DNA from: Coriaria nepalensis
Taxonomy: Eukaryota > Streptophyta > Magnoliopsida > Cucurbitales > Coriariaceae
Direction of reading: 5' to 3'
Length of the DNA stretch: 64,000 nt
NCBI GenBank assembly: GCA_027186245.1
Contig: CP114483.1
Coordinates: 13,164,220-13,228,219, forward strand
A program made the position numbers and the translations under genes. This document shows, one piece after another, positions 12,261 to 26,299 of the stretch. The first letter of the stretch is position 1. Every line of letters starts with the position of its first letter. Below the pieces are notes generated by a model. That model ran no database searches, had not been told where the DNA came from, and saw nothing but the letters and a program-made list of their open reading frames with translations.

Positions 12261-15200
12261 AATTCGCAGTTTAAACATGACTTTCGTGCATAACTTGTCG
12301 TTGATCGATTCAAGGCAACAACGCATTTGTTTCGCCTTAAAATCATGTCATTGAGTCTCTTGTAGTCATGAAATCATTCTAATTAATCCGAACGAATTCT
12401 ATTTTCGCCCCTCAAACATGATTTTCTTACATAACTTGCAATTAATATATTGAAGACAACAATGCATTCCTTTAGCCTTAAAAAGCATGTCATTCAGTCT
12501 TTTCATGTCATTAAACTGTTAGAAAGCACGTCGAACCAATTCTATGTCTGCATTTAAAACACGACTTTCATGCATAACTTGCAAATGATCTATTGAAGAA
12601 AACTATGCATTTTTTTATCCTTAAAGTCATATTATTGCGTCTCTTTTAGTCATTAAATCATTCAATATCACTTCGTACGAAATTCACAGTTTAAACATGA
12701 CTTTCGTGCATAACTTGCCGTTGATCGATTCAAGGCAACAACGCATTTGTTTAGCCTTAAAATCATGTCATTGAGTCTCTTGTAGTCATGAAATCATTTT
12801 TATTAATCCGAACGAATTCTATTTTCGCCCTTCAAACATGATTTTCTTACATAACTTGCAATTAATCTATTGAAGACAACCATGCATTCCTTTAGCCTTA
12901 AAAAGCATGTCATTCAGTCTTTTCATGTCATTAAATTGTTAGAAAGCACGTCGAACCAATTCTATGTTTGCATTTAAAACACGACTTTCATGCATAACTT
13001 GCAAATGATCTATTGAAGAAAACTATGCATTTTTTTAGCCTTAAAGTCGTATTATTGCGTCTCTTTTGGTCATTAAATCATTCAAAATCACTTCGTACGA
13101 AATTCGCAGTTTAAACATGACTTTCGTGCATAACTTGTCGTTGATCGATTCAAGGCAACAACGCATTTGTTTCGCCTTAAAATCATGTCATTGAGTCTCT
13201 TGTAGTCATGAAATCATTTTTATTAATCCGAACGAATTCTATTTTCGCCCTTCAAACATGATTTTCTTACATAACTTGCAATTAATCTATTGAAGACAAC
13301 AATGCATTCCTTTAGCCTTAAAAAGCATGTCATTCAGTCTTTTCATGTCATTAAATTGTTAGAAAGCACGTCGAACCAATTCTATGTTTGCATTTAAAAA
13401 ACGACTTTCGTGCATAACTTGCAAATGATATATTGAAGAAAACTATGCATTTTTTTAGCCTTAAAGTCGTATTATTGCGTCTCTTTTGGTCATTAAATCA
13501 TTCAAAATCACTTCGTACGAAATTCGCAGTTTAAACATGACTTTCGTGCATAACTTGTCGTTGATCGATTCAAGGCAACAACGCATTTGTTTCGCCTTAA
13601 AATCATGTCATTGAGTCTCTTGTAGTCATGAAATCATTCTAATTAATCCGAACGAATTCTATTTTCGCCCTTCAAACATGATTTTCTTACATAACTTGCA
13701 ATTAATATATTGAAGACAACAATGCATTCCTTTAGCCTTAAAAAGCATGTCATTCAGTCTTTTCATGTCATTAAATTGTTTGAAAGCACGTCGAACAAAT
13801 TCTATGTTTGCATTTAAAACCCGACTTTCATGCATAACTTGCAAATGATATATTGAAGAAAACTATGCATTTTTTATCCTTAAAGTCGTATTCTTGCGTC
13901 TCTTTTAGTCATTAAATCATTCTATATCACTTCGTACGAAATTCGCAGTTTAAACATGACTTTCCTGCATAACTTGCCGTTGACCGATTCAAGGCAACAA
14001 CGCATTTGTTTAGCCTTAAAATCATGTCATTGAGTCTCTTGTAGTCATGAAATCATTTTTATTAATCCGAACGAATTCTATTTTCGCCCTTCAAACATGA
14101 TTTTCTTACATAACTTGCAATTAATATATTGAGGACAACAATGCATTCCTTTAGCCTTAAAAAGCATGTCATTCAGTCTTTTCATGTCATTAAATTGTTT
14201 GAAAGCACGTCGAACAAATTCTATGTTTGCATTTAAAACCCGACTTTCATGCATAACTTGCAAATGATATATTGAAGAAAACTATGCATTTTTTTATCCT
14301 TAAAGTCGTATTCTTGCGTCTCTTTTAGTCATTAAATCATTCTATATCACTTCGTACGAAATTCGCAGTTTAAACATGACTTTCCTGCATAACTTGCCGT
14401 TGACCGATTCAAGGCAACAACGCATTTGTTTCGCCTTAAAATCATGTCATTGAGTCTCTTGTAGTCATGAAATCATTCTAATTAATCCGAACGAATTCTA
14501 TTTTCGCCCTTCAAACATGATTTTCTTACATAACTTGCAATTAATCTATTGAAGACAACAATGCATTTCTTTAGCCTTAAAAAGCATGTCATTCAGTCTA
14601 TTCATGTCATTAAATTGTTTGAAAGCACGTCGAACAAATTCTATGTTTGCATTTAAAACCCGACTTTCATGCATAACTTGCAAATGATATATTGAAGAAA
14701 ACTATGCATTTTTTTATCCTTAAAGTCGTATTCTTGCGTCTCTTTTAATCATTAAATCATTCAAAATCACTTCGTACGAAATTTGCAGTTTAAACATGAC
14801 TTTCGTGCATAACTTGCCGTTGATCGATTCAAGGCAACAACGCATTTGTTTCGCCTTAAAATCATGTCATTGAGTCTCTTGTAGTCATGAAATCATTTTT
14901 ATTAATCCGAACGAATTCTATTTTCGCCCTTCAAACATGATTTTCTTACATAACTTGCAATTAATCTATTGAAGACAACAATGCATTCCTTTAGCCTTAA
15001 AAAGCATGTCATTCAGTCTTTTCATGTCATTAAATTGTTAGAAAGCACGTCGAACCAATTCTATGTTTGCATTTAAAACCCGACTTTCATGCATAACTTG
15101 CAAATGATATATTGAAGAAAACTATGCATTTTTTTATCCTTAAAGTCATATTATTGCGTCTCTTTTAGTCATTAAATCATTCAAAATCACTTCTTACGAA

Positions 15201-16380
15201 ATTCGCAGTTTAAACATGACTTTCGTGCATAACTTGTCGTTGATCGATTCAAGGCAACAACGCATTTGTTTCGCCTTAAAATCATGTCATTGAGTCTCTT
15301 GTAGTCATGAAATCATTCTAATTAATCCGAACGAATTCTATTTTCGCCCCTCAAACATGATTTTCTTACATAACTTGCAATTAATATATTGAAGACAACA
15401 ATGCATTCCTTTAGCCTTAAAAAGCATGTCATTCAGTCTTTTCATGTCATTAAATTGTTAGAAAGCACGTCGAACCAATTCTATGTTTGCATTTAAAACA
15501 CGACTTTCATGCATAACTTGCAAATGATCTATTGAAGAAAACTATGCATTTTTTTAGCCTTAAAGTCGTATTATTGCGTCTCTTTTGGTCATTAAATCAT
15601 TCAAAATCACTTCGTACGAAATTCGCAGTTTAAACATGACTTTCGTGCATAACTTGTCGTTGATCGATTCAAGGCAACAACGCATTTGTTTCGCCTTAAA
15701 ATCATGTCATTGAGTCTCCTGTAGTCATGAAATCATTCTAATCAATCCGAACGAATTCTATTTTCGCCCTTCAAACATGATTTTCTTACATAACTTGCAA
15801 TTAATATATTGAAGACAACAATGCATTCCTTTAGCCTTAAAAAGCATGTCATTCAGTCTTTTCATGTCATTAAATTGTTTGAAAGCACGTCGAACAAATT
15901 CTATGTTTGCATTTAAAACCCGACTTTCATGCATAACTTGCAAATGATATATTGAAGAAAACTATGCATTTTTTTATCCTTAAAGTCGTATTCTTGCGTC
16001 TCTTTTAGTCATTAAATCATTCAAAATCACTTCGTACGAAATTCGCAGTTTAAACATGACTTTCGTGCATAACATGTCGTTGATCGATTCAAGGCAACAA
16101 CGCATTTGTTTCGCCTTAAAATCATGTCATTGAGTCTCTTGTAGTCATGAAATCATTCTAATTAATCCGAACGAATTCTATTTTCGCCCCTCAAACATGA
16201 TTTTCTTACATAACTTGCAATTAATCTTTTGAAGACAACAATGCATTCCTTTAGCCTTAAAAAGCATGTCATTCAGTCTTTTCATGTCATTAAATTGTTA
16301 GAAAGCACGTCGAACCAATTCTATGTCTGCATTTAAAACCCGACTTTCATGCATAACTTGCAAATGATCTATTGAAGAAA

Positions 16381-19300
16381 ACTATGCATTTTTTTATCCT
16401 GAAAGTCATATTATTGCGTCTCTTTTAGTCATTAAATCATTCAATATCACTTCGTACGAAATTCACAGTTTAAACATGACTTTCGTGCATAACTTGCCGT
16501 TGATCGATTCAAGGCAACAACGCATTTGTTTAGCCTTAAAATCATGTCATTGAGTCTCTTGTAGTCATGAAATCATTTTTATTAATCCGAACGAATTCTA
16601 TTTTCGCCCCTCAAACATGATTTTCTTACATAACTTGCAATTAATCTATTGAAGACAACAATGCATTCCTTTAGCCTTAAAAAGCATGTCATTCAGTCTT
16701 TTCATGTCATTAAATTGTTAGAAAGCACGTCGAACCAATACTATGTTTGCATTTAAAACACGACTTTCATGCATAACTTGCAAATGATCTATTGAAGAAA
16801 ACTATGCATTTTTTTAGCCTTAAAGTCGTATTATTGCGTCTCTTTTGGTCATTAAATCATTCAAAATCACTTCGTACGAAATTCGCAGTTTAAACATGAC
16901 TTTCGTGCATAACTTGTCGTTGATCGATTCAAGGCAACAACGCATTTGTTTCGCCTTAAAATCATGTCATTGAGTCTCTTGTAGTCATGAAATCATTCAA
17001 ATTAATCCGAACGAATTCTATTTTCGCCCTTCGAACATGATTTTCTTACATAACTTGCAATTAATATATTGAAGACAACAATGCATTCGTTTAGCCTTAA
17101 AAAGCATGTCATTCAGTCTTTTCATGTCATTAAATTGTTTGAAAGCACGTCGAACAAATTCTATGTTTGCATTTAAAACCCGACTTTCATGCATAACTTG
17201 CAAATGATATATTGAAGAAAACTATGCATTTTTTTATCCTTAAAGTCGTATTCTTGCGTCTCTTTTAGTCATTAAATCATTCTATATCACTTCGTATGAA
17301 ATTCGCAGTTTAAACATGACTTTCCTGCATAACTTGCCGTTGACCGATTCAAGGCAACAACGCATTTGTTTAGCCTTAAAATCATGTCATTGAGTCTCTT
17401 GTAGTCATGATATTATTTTTATTAATCCGGACGAATTCTATTTTCGCCCTTCAAACATGATTTTCTTAGATAACTTGCAATTAATCTATTGAAGACAACA
17501 ATGCATTCCTTTAGCCTTAAAAAGCATGTCATTCAGTCTTTTCATGTCATTAAATTGTTAGAAAGCACGTCGAACCAATTCTATGTTTGCATTTAAAACC
17601 CGACTTTCATGCATAACTTGCAAATGATATATTGAAGAAAACTATGCATTTTTTTATCCTTAAAGTCATATTATTGCGTCTCTTTTAGTCATTAAATCAT
17701 TCAAAATCACTTCGTACGAAATTCGCAGTTTAAACATGACTTTCGTGCATAACATGTCGTTGATCGATTCAAGGCAACAACGCATTTGTTTCGCCTTAAA
17801 ATCATGTCATTGAGTCTCTTGTAGTCATGAAATCATTCTAATTAATCCGAACGAATTCTATTTTCGCCCCTCAAACATGATTTTCTTACATAACTTGCAA
17901 TTAATATATTGAAGACAACAATGCATTCCTTTAGCCTTAAAAAGCATGTCATTCAGTCTTTTCATGTCATTAAATTGTTAGAAAGCACGTCGAACCAATT
18001 CTATGTTTGCATTTAAAACCCGACTTTCATGCATAACTTGCAAATGATTTATTGAAGAAAACTATGCATTTTTTTATCCTTAAAGTCGTATTCTTGCGTC
18101 TCTTTTAGTCATTAAATCATTCTATATCACTTCGTACGAAATTCGCAGTTTAAACATGACTTTCGTGCATAACTTGCCGTTGATCGATTCAAGGCAACAA
18201 CGCATTTGTTTCGCCTTAAAATCATGTCATTGAGTCTCTTGTTGTCATGAAATCATTCTAATTAATCCGAACGAATTCTATTTTCGCCCCTCAAACATGA
18301 TTTTCTTACATAACTTGCAATTAATATATTGAAGACAACAATGCATTCCTTTAGCCTTAAAAAGCATGTCATTCAGTCTTTTCATGTCATTAAATTGTTA
18401 GAAAGCACGTCGAACCAATTCTATGTCTGCATTTAAAACCCGACTTTCATGCATAAGTTGCAAATGATCTATTGAAGAAAACTATGCATTTTTTTATCCT
18501 TAAAGTCATATTATTGCGTCTCTTTTAGTCATTAAATCATTCAATATCACTTCGTACGAAATTCACAGTTTAAACATGACTTTCGTGCATAACTTGCCGT
18601 TGATCGATTCAAGGCAACAACGCATTTGTTTAGCCTTAAAATCATGTCATTGAGTTTCTTGTAGTCATGAAATCATTTTTATTAATCCGAACGAATTCTA
18701 TTTTCGCCCTTCAAACATGATTTTCTTACATAACTTGCAATTAATCTATTGAAGACAACAATGCATTCCTTTAGCCTTAAAAAGCATGTCATTCAGTCTT
18801 TTCATGTCATTAAATTGTTAGAAAGCACGTCGAACCAATTCTATGTTTGCATTTAAAACACGACTTTCATGCATAACTTGCAAATGATCTATTGAAGAAA
18901 ACTATGCATTTTTTTAGCCTTAAAGTCGTATTATTGCGTCTCTTTTGGTCATTAAATCATTCAAAATCACTTCGTACGAAATTCGCAGTTTAAACATGAC
19001 TTTCGTGCATAACATGTCGTTGATCGATTCAAGGCAACAACGCATTTGTTTCGCCTTAAAATCATGTCATTGAGTCTCTTGTAGTCATGAAATCATTCTA
19101 ATTAATCCGAACGAATTCTATTTTTGCCCTTCAAACATGATTTTCTTACATAACTTGCAATTAATATATTGAAGACAACAATGCATTCCTTTAGCCTTAA
19201 AAAGCATGTCATTCAGTCTTTTCATGTCATTAAATTGTTTGAAAGCACGTTGAACAAATTCTATGTTTGCATTTAAAACCCGACTTTCATGCATAACTTG

Positions 19301-20160
19301 CAAATGATATATTGAAGAAAACTATGCATTTTTTTATCCTTAAAGTCGTATTCTTGCGTCTCTTTTAGTCATTAAATCATTCTATATCACTTCGTACGAA
19401 ATTCGCAGTTTAAACATGACTTTCCTGCATAACTTGCCGTTGACCGATTCAAGGCAACAACGCATTTGTTTAGCCTTAAAATCATGTCATTGAGTCTCTT
19501 GTAGTCATGAAATCATTTTTATTAATCCGAACGAATTCTATTTTCGCCCCTCAAACATGATTTTCTTACATAACTTGCAATTAATCTATTGAAGACAACA
19601 ATGCATTCCTTTAGCCTTAAAAAGCATGTCATTCAGTCTTTTCATGTCATTAAATTGTTAGAAAGCACGTCGAACCAATTCTATGTTTGCATTTAAAACC
19701 CGACTTTCATGCATAACTTGCAAATGATATATTGAAGAAAACTATGCATTTTTTTATCCTTAAAGTCATATTATTGCGTCTCTTTTAGTCATTAAATCAT
19801 TCAAAATCACTTCGTACGAAATTCGCAGTTTAAACATGACTTTCGTGCATAACTTGTCGTTGATCGATTCAAGGCAACAACGCATTTGTTTCGCCTTAAA
19901 ATCATGTCATTGAGTCTCTTGTAGTCATGAAATCATTCTAATTAATCCGAACGAATTCTATTTTTGCCCTTCAAACATGATTTTCTTACATAACTTGCAA
20001 TTAATATATTGAAGACAACAATGCATTCCTTTAGCCTTAAAAAGCATGTCATTCAGTCTTTTCATGTCATTAAATTGTTTGAAAGCACGTTGAACAAATT
20101 CTATGTTTGCATTTAAAACCCGACTTTCATGCATAACTTGCAAATGATATATTGAAGAAA
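16381..20160 (+). repeat. Higher-order blocks with 2100-bp and 840-bp lags
   Basis: The series of trimers at 16381, 16801, 17221 and 17641 repeats as subtypes at 18481, 18901, 19321 and 19741: first 'atattattgc' with 'attcacag', then 'agccttaaag', then 'gtattcttgc' with 'tgaccgattc', then 'atattattgc'. The lag is 2100. Within the second block, the double variant 'atttttgccc' plus 'cgttgaacaaa' appears at 19118-19260 and again at 19958-20100. That is an 840-bp lag and looks like a more recent two-trimer duplication. Confidence 0.6.
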
Positions 20161-23100
20161 ACTATGCATTTTTTTATCCTTAAAGTCGTATTCTTGCGTC
20201 TCTTTTAGTCATTAAATCATTCTATATCACTTCGTACGAAATACGCAGTTTAAACATGACTTTCCTGCATAACTTGCCGTTGACCGATTCAAGGCAACAA
20301 CGCATTTGTTTAGCCTTAAAATCATGTCATTGAGTCTCTTGTAGTCATGAAATCATTTTAATTAATCCGAACGAATTCTATTTTCGCCCTTCAAACATGA
20401 TTTTCTTACATAACTTGCAATTAATCTATTGAAGACAACAATGCATTCCTTTAGCCTTAAAACGCATGTCATTCAGTCTTTTCATGTCATTAAATTGTTA
20501 GAAAGCACGTCGAACCAATTCTATGTTTGCATTTAAAACCCGACTTTCATGCATAACTTGCAAATGATATATTGAAGAAAACTATGCATTTTTTTATCCT
20601 TAAAGTCGTATTATTGCGTCTCTTTTAGTCATTAAATCATTCAATATCACTTCGTACGAAATTCACAGTTTAAACATGACTTTCGTGCATAACTTGCCGT
20701 TGATCGATTCAAGGCAACACCGCATTTGTTTAGCCTTAAAATCATGTCATTGAGTCTCTTGTAGTCATGAAATCATTTTTATTAATCCGAACGAATTCTA
20801 TTTTCGCCCTTCAAACATGATTTTCTTACATAACTTGCAATTAATCTATTGAAGACAACAATGCATTCCTTTAGCCTTAAAAAGCATGTCATTCAGTCTT
20901 TTCATGTCATTAAATTGTTTGAAAGCACGTCGAACAAATTCTATGTTTGCATTTAAAACCCGACTTTCATGCATAACTTGCAAATGATATATTGAAGAAA
21001 ACTATGCATTTTTTTATCCTTAAAGTCGTATTCTTGCGTCTCTTTTAGTCATTAAATCATTCTATATCACTTCGTACGAAATTCGCAGTTTAAACATGAC
21101 TTTCGTGCATAACTTGCCGTTGATCGATTCAAGGCAACAACGCATTTGTTTAGCCTTAAAATCATGTCATTGAGTCTCTTGTAGTCATGAAATCATTCTA
21201 AATTAATCCGAACGAATTCTATTTTCGCCCTTCAAACATGATTTTCTTACATAACTTGCAATTAATCTATTGAAGACAACACTGCATTCCTGTAGCCTTA
21301 AAAAGCATGTCATTCAGTCTTTTCATGTCATTAAATTGTTTGAAAGCACGTCGAACAAATTCTATGTTTGCATTTAAAACCCGACTTTCATGCATAACTT
21401 GCAAATGATATATTGAAGAAAACTATGCATTTTTTTAACCTTAAAGTCGTATTCTTGCATCTCTTTTAGTCATTAAATCATTCTATATAACTTCGTACGA
21501 AATTCGCAGTTTAAACATGACTTTCCTGCATAACTTGCCGTTGACCGATTCAAGGCAACAACGCATTTGTTTAGCCTTAAAATCATGTCATTGTGTCTCT
21601 TGTAGTCATGAAATCATTTTTATTAATCCGAACGAATTCTATTTTCGCCCTTCAGACATGATTTTGTTACATAACTTGCAATTAATCTATTGAAGACAAC
21701 AATGCATTCCTTTAGCCTTAAAACGCATGTCATTCAGTCTTTTCATGTCATTAAATTGTTAGAAAGCACGTCGAACCAATTCTATGTTTGCATTTAAAAA
21801 CCGACTTTCATGCATAACTTGCAAATGATATATTGAAGAAAACTATGCATTTTTTTATCCTTAAAGTCATATTATTGCGTCTCTTTTAGTCATTAAATCA
21901 TTCAAAATCACTTCGTACGAAATTCGCAGTTTAAACATGACTTTCGTGCATAACTTGCCGTTGATCGATTCAAGGCAACAACGCATTTGTTTCGCCTTAA
22001 AATCATGTCATTGAGTCTCTTGTAGTCATGAAATCATTTTAATTAATCCGAACGAATTCTATTTTCGCCTTTCAAACATGATTTTCTTACATAACTTGCA
22101 ATTAATCTATTGAAGACAACAATGCATTCCTTTAGCCTTAAAACGCATGTCATTCAGTCTTTTCATGTCATTAAATTGTTAGAAAGCACGTCGACCCAAT
22201 TCTATGTTTGCATTTAAATCCCGACTTTCATGCATAACTTGCAAATGATATATTGAAGAAAACTATGCATTTTTTTATCCTTAAAATCGTATTATTGCGT
22301 CTCTTTTAGTCATTAAATCATTCAATATCACTTCGTACAAAATTCACAGTTTAAACATGACTTTCGTGCATAACTTGCCGTTGATCGATTCAAGGCAACA
22401 ACGCATTTGTTTAGCCTTAAATTCATGTCATTGAGTCTCTTGTAGTCATGAAATCATTTTTATTAATCCGAACGAATTCTATTTTCGCCCTTCAAACATG
22501 ATTTTCTTACATAACTTGCAATTAATCTATTGAAGACAACAATGCATTCCTTTAGCCTTAAAAAGCATGTCATTCAGTCTTTTCATGTCATTAAATTGTT
22601 TGAAAGCACGTCGAACAAATCCTATGTTTGCATTTAAAACCCAACTTTCATGCATAACTTGCAAATGATATATTGAAGAAAACTATGCATTTTTTTATCC
22701 TTAAAGTCGTATTCTTGCGTCTCTTTTAGTCATTAAATCATTCTATATCACTTCGTATGAAATTCGCAGTTTAAACATGACTTTCGTGCATAACTTGCCG
22801 TTGATCGATTCAAGGCAACAACGCATTTGGTTAGCCTTAAAATCATGTCATTGAGTCTCTTGTAGTCATGAAATCTTTTTTATTAATCCGAACGAATTCT
22901 ATTTTCGCCCTTCAAACGTGATTTTCTTACATAACTTGCAATTAATCTATTGAAGACAACAATGCATTCCTTTAGCCTTAAAAACCATTTCATTCAGTCT
23001 TTTCATGTCATTAAATTGTTAGAAAGCACGTCGAACCAATTCTATGTCTGCATTTGAAACACGACTTTCATGCATAACTTGCAAATGATCTATTGAAGAA

Positions 23101-24570
23101 AACTATGCATTTTTTTAGCCTTAAAGTCGTATTATTGCGTCTCTTTTGGTCATTAAATCATTCAAAATCACTTCGTACAAAATTCGCAGTTTAAACATGA
23201 CTTTCGTGCATAACTTGTCGTTGATCGATTCAAGGCAACAACGCATTTGTTTCGCCTTAAAATCATGTCATTGAGGCTCTTGTAGTCATTAAATCATTCT
23301 AATTAATCCGAACGAATTCTATTTTCGCCCTTCAAACATGATTTTCTTACATAACTTGCAATTAATATATTGAAGACAACAATGCATTCCTTTAGCCTTA
23401 AAAACCATGTCATTCAGTCTTTTCATGTCATTAAATTGTTTGAAAGCACGTCGAACAAATTCTATGTTTGCATTTAAAACCCGACTTTCATGCATAACTT
23501 GCAAATGATATATTGAAGAAAACTATGCATTTTTTTAACCTTAAAGTCGTATTCTTGCATCTCTTTTAGTCATTAAATCATTCTATATCACTTCGTACGA
23601 AATTCGCAGTTTAAACATGACTTTCCTGCATAACTTGCCGTTGACCGATTCAAGGCAACAACGCATTTGTTTAGCCTTAAAATCATGTCATTGAGTCTCT
23701 TGTAGTCATGAAATCATTTTTATTAATCCGAACGAATTCTATTTTCGCCCTTCAAACATGATTTTCTTACATAACTTGCAATTAATCTATTGAAGACAAC
23801 AATGCATTCCTTTAGCCTTAAAAAGCATGTCATTCAGTCTTTTCATGTCATTAAATTGTTTGAAAGCACGTCGAACAAATTCTATGTTTGCATTTAAAAC
23901 CCGACTTTCATGCATAACTTGCAAATGATATATTGAAGAAAACTATGCATTTTTTTAACCTTAAAGTCGTATTCTTGCATCTCTTTTAGTCATTAAATCA
24001 TTCTATATCACTTCGTACGAAATTCGCAGTTTAAACATGACTTTCCTGCATAACTTGCCGTTGACCGATTCAAGGCAACAACGCATTTGTTTAGCCTTAA
24101 AATCATGTCATTAAGTCTCTTGTAGTCATGAAATCATTTTTATTAATCCGAACGAATTCTATTTTCGCCCTTCAGACATGATTTTGTTACATAACTTGCA
24201 ATTAATCTATTGAAGACAACAATGCATTCCTTTAGCCTTAAAACGCATGTCATTCAGTCTTTTCATGTCATTAAATTGTTAGAAAGCACGTCGAACCAAT
24301 TCTATGTTTGCATTTAAAACCCGACTTTCATGCATAACTTGCAAATGATATATTGAAGAAAACTATGCATTTTTTTATCCTTAAAGTCGTATTATTGCGT
24401 CTCTTTTAGTCATTAAATCATTCAAAATCACTTCGTACGAAATTCGCAGTTTAAACATGACTTTCGTGCATAACTTGCCGTTGATCGATTCAAGGCAACA
24501 ACGCATTTGTTTCGCCTTAAAATCATGTCATTGAGTCTCTTGTAGTCATGAAATCATTTTAATTAATCCG

Positions 24571-24670
24571 NNNNNNNNNNNNNNNNNNNNNNNNNNNNNN
24601 NNNNNNNNNNNNNNNNNNNNNNNNNNNNNNNNNNNNNNNNNNNNNNNNNNNNNNNNNNNNNNNNNNNNNN
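24571..24670. other. Assembly gap of exactly 100 Ns at the orientation switch
   Basis: One hundred consecutive Ns. A round 100 is a common placeholder for a scaffold join of unknown length, so the number probably says nothing about the real distance. The left flank stops 68 bases into a B monomer (24503-24570). The right flank begins 25 bases from the start of a B monomer, but on the opposite strand (24671-24695). The flanks are therefore in mirror orientation, and both stop inside the same monomer type. Confidence 0.97.
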
Positions 24671-26299
24671 CATGATTTTAAGGCTAAACAAATACGTTGT
24701 TGCCTTGAATCGATCAAAGGCAAGTTATGCACGAAAGTCATGTTTAAACTGCGAATTTCGTACGAAGTGATATTGAATGATTTAATCACTAAAAGAGACG
24801 CAATAATACGACTTTTAGTCTAAAAAAATGCATAGTTTTCTTCAATAGATCATTTGCAAGTAATGCATGAAACTCGTGTTTTAAATGCAAACATAGAATT
24901 GGTTCGACGTGCTTTCAAACAATTTCATGACATGAAAAGACTGAATGACATGCTTTTTAAGGCTAAAGGAATGCATTGTTGTCTTCAATAGATTAATTGC
25001 AAGTTATGTAAGAAAATCATGTTTGAAGGGCGAAAATAGAATTCGTTCGGCTTAATTAAAATGATTTCATGACTACAAGAGACTCAATGACATGATTTTA
25101 AGGCTAAACAAATGCGTTGTTGCCTTGAATCGATCAAAGGCAAGTTATTGCACGAAAGTCATGTTTAAACTGCGAATTTCGTACGAAGTGATATTGAATG
25201 ATTTAATCACTAAAAGAGACGCAATAATACGACTTTAAGTCTAAAAAAATGCATAGTTTTCTTCAATAGATCATTTGCAAGTAATGCATGAAACTCGTGT
25301 TTTAAATGCAAACATAGAATTGGTTCGACGTGCTTTCAAACAATTTAATGACATGAAAAGACTGAATGACCTGCTTTTTAAGGCTAAAGGAATGCATTGT
25401 TGTCTTCAATAGATTAATTGCAAGTTATGTAAGAAAATCATGTTTGAAGGGCGAAAATAGAATTCGTTCGGCTTAATTAAAATGATTTCATGACTACAAG
25501 AGACTCAATGACATGATTTTAAGGCTAAACAAATGCGTTGTTGCCCTGAATCGATCAAAGGCAAGTTATGCACGAAAGTCATGTTTAAACTGCGAATTTC
25601 GTACGAAGTGATATTGAATGATTTAATCACTAAAAGAGACGCAATAATACGACTTTAAGTGTAAAAAAATGCATAGTTTTCTTCAATAGATCATTTGCAA
25701 GTAATGCATGAAACTCGTGTTTTAAATGCAAACATAGAATTGGTTCGACGTGCTTTCAAACAATTTAATGACATGAAAAGACTGAATGACACGCTTTTTA
25801 AGGCTAAAGGAATGCATTGTTGTCTTCAATAGATTAATTGCAAGTTATGTAAGAAAATCATGTTTGAAGGGCGAAAATAGAATTCGTTCGGCTTAATTAA
25901 AATGATCTCATGACTACAAGAGACTCAATGACATGATTTTTAGGCTAAACAAATGCGTTGTTGCCTTGAATCGATCAACGGCAAGTTATGCACGAAAGTC
26001 ATGTTTAAACTGCGAATTTCGTACGAAGTGATACTGAATAATTTAATGACTAAAAGAGACGCAACAATACGACTTTAAGGCTAAAAAAAAGCATAGTTTT
26101 CTTCAATAGATCATTTGCAAGTTATGCATGAAAGTCGTGTTTCAAATGCAAACATAGAATTGGTTCGACGTGCTTTCAAACAATTTAATGACATGAAAAG
26201 ACTGAATGACATGCTTTTTAAGGCTAAAGGAATGCATTGTTGTCTTCAATAGATTAATTGCAAGTTATGTAAGAAAATCATGTTTGAAGGGCGAAATTA

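Larger units (their letters stand above)
1..24570 (+). repeat. Left arm of trimeric satellite array (A-B-C read on + strand)
   Basis: About 58 head-to-tail copies of a 420-bp unit fill this segment with no intervening unique DNA. The phrase 'gaagaaaactatgcat' returns every 420 bases, for example at the starts of units near 421, 841, 1261 and 1681, with drift of only 1-2 bp from changes in a T run and rare indels. Each unit holds three related monomers. Typical left-arm variants are 'atccttaaag' or 'agccttaaag' at the start of A, 'attaatccgaac' in B and 'gcataacttgc' in C. The array is already under way at base 1 and is cut by the assembly gap, so its true left end is outside the window. No transposon or gene was seen. 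The class (satellite) is certain; the chromosomal location (centromeric or other heterochromatin) is inference. Confidence 0.98.

Noticed and set aside
24503..24695. True hairpin or palindrome centre at the gap
   Set aside because: Only 25 bases at the right edge mirror part of the left flank's B monomer. The wider arms differ in subtype variants and the sequence between them is unknown, so a palindrome cannot be shown.
24559..24789. 76-codon open frame crossing the gap
   Set aside because: Almost half of it is Ns, and the rest is satellite joined across an orientation switch. The frame is artificial.
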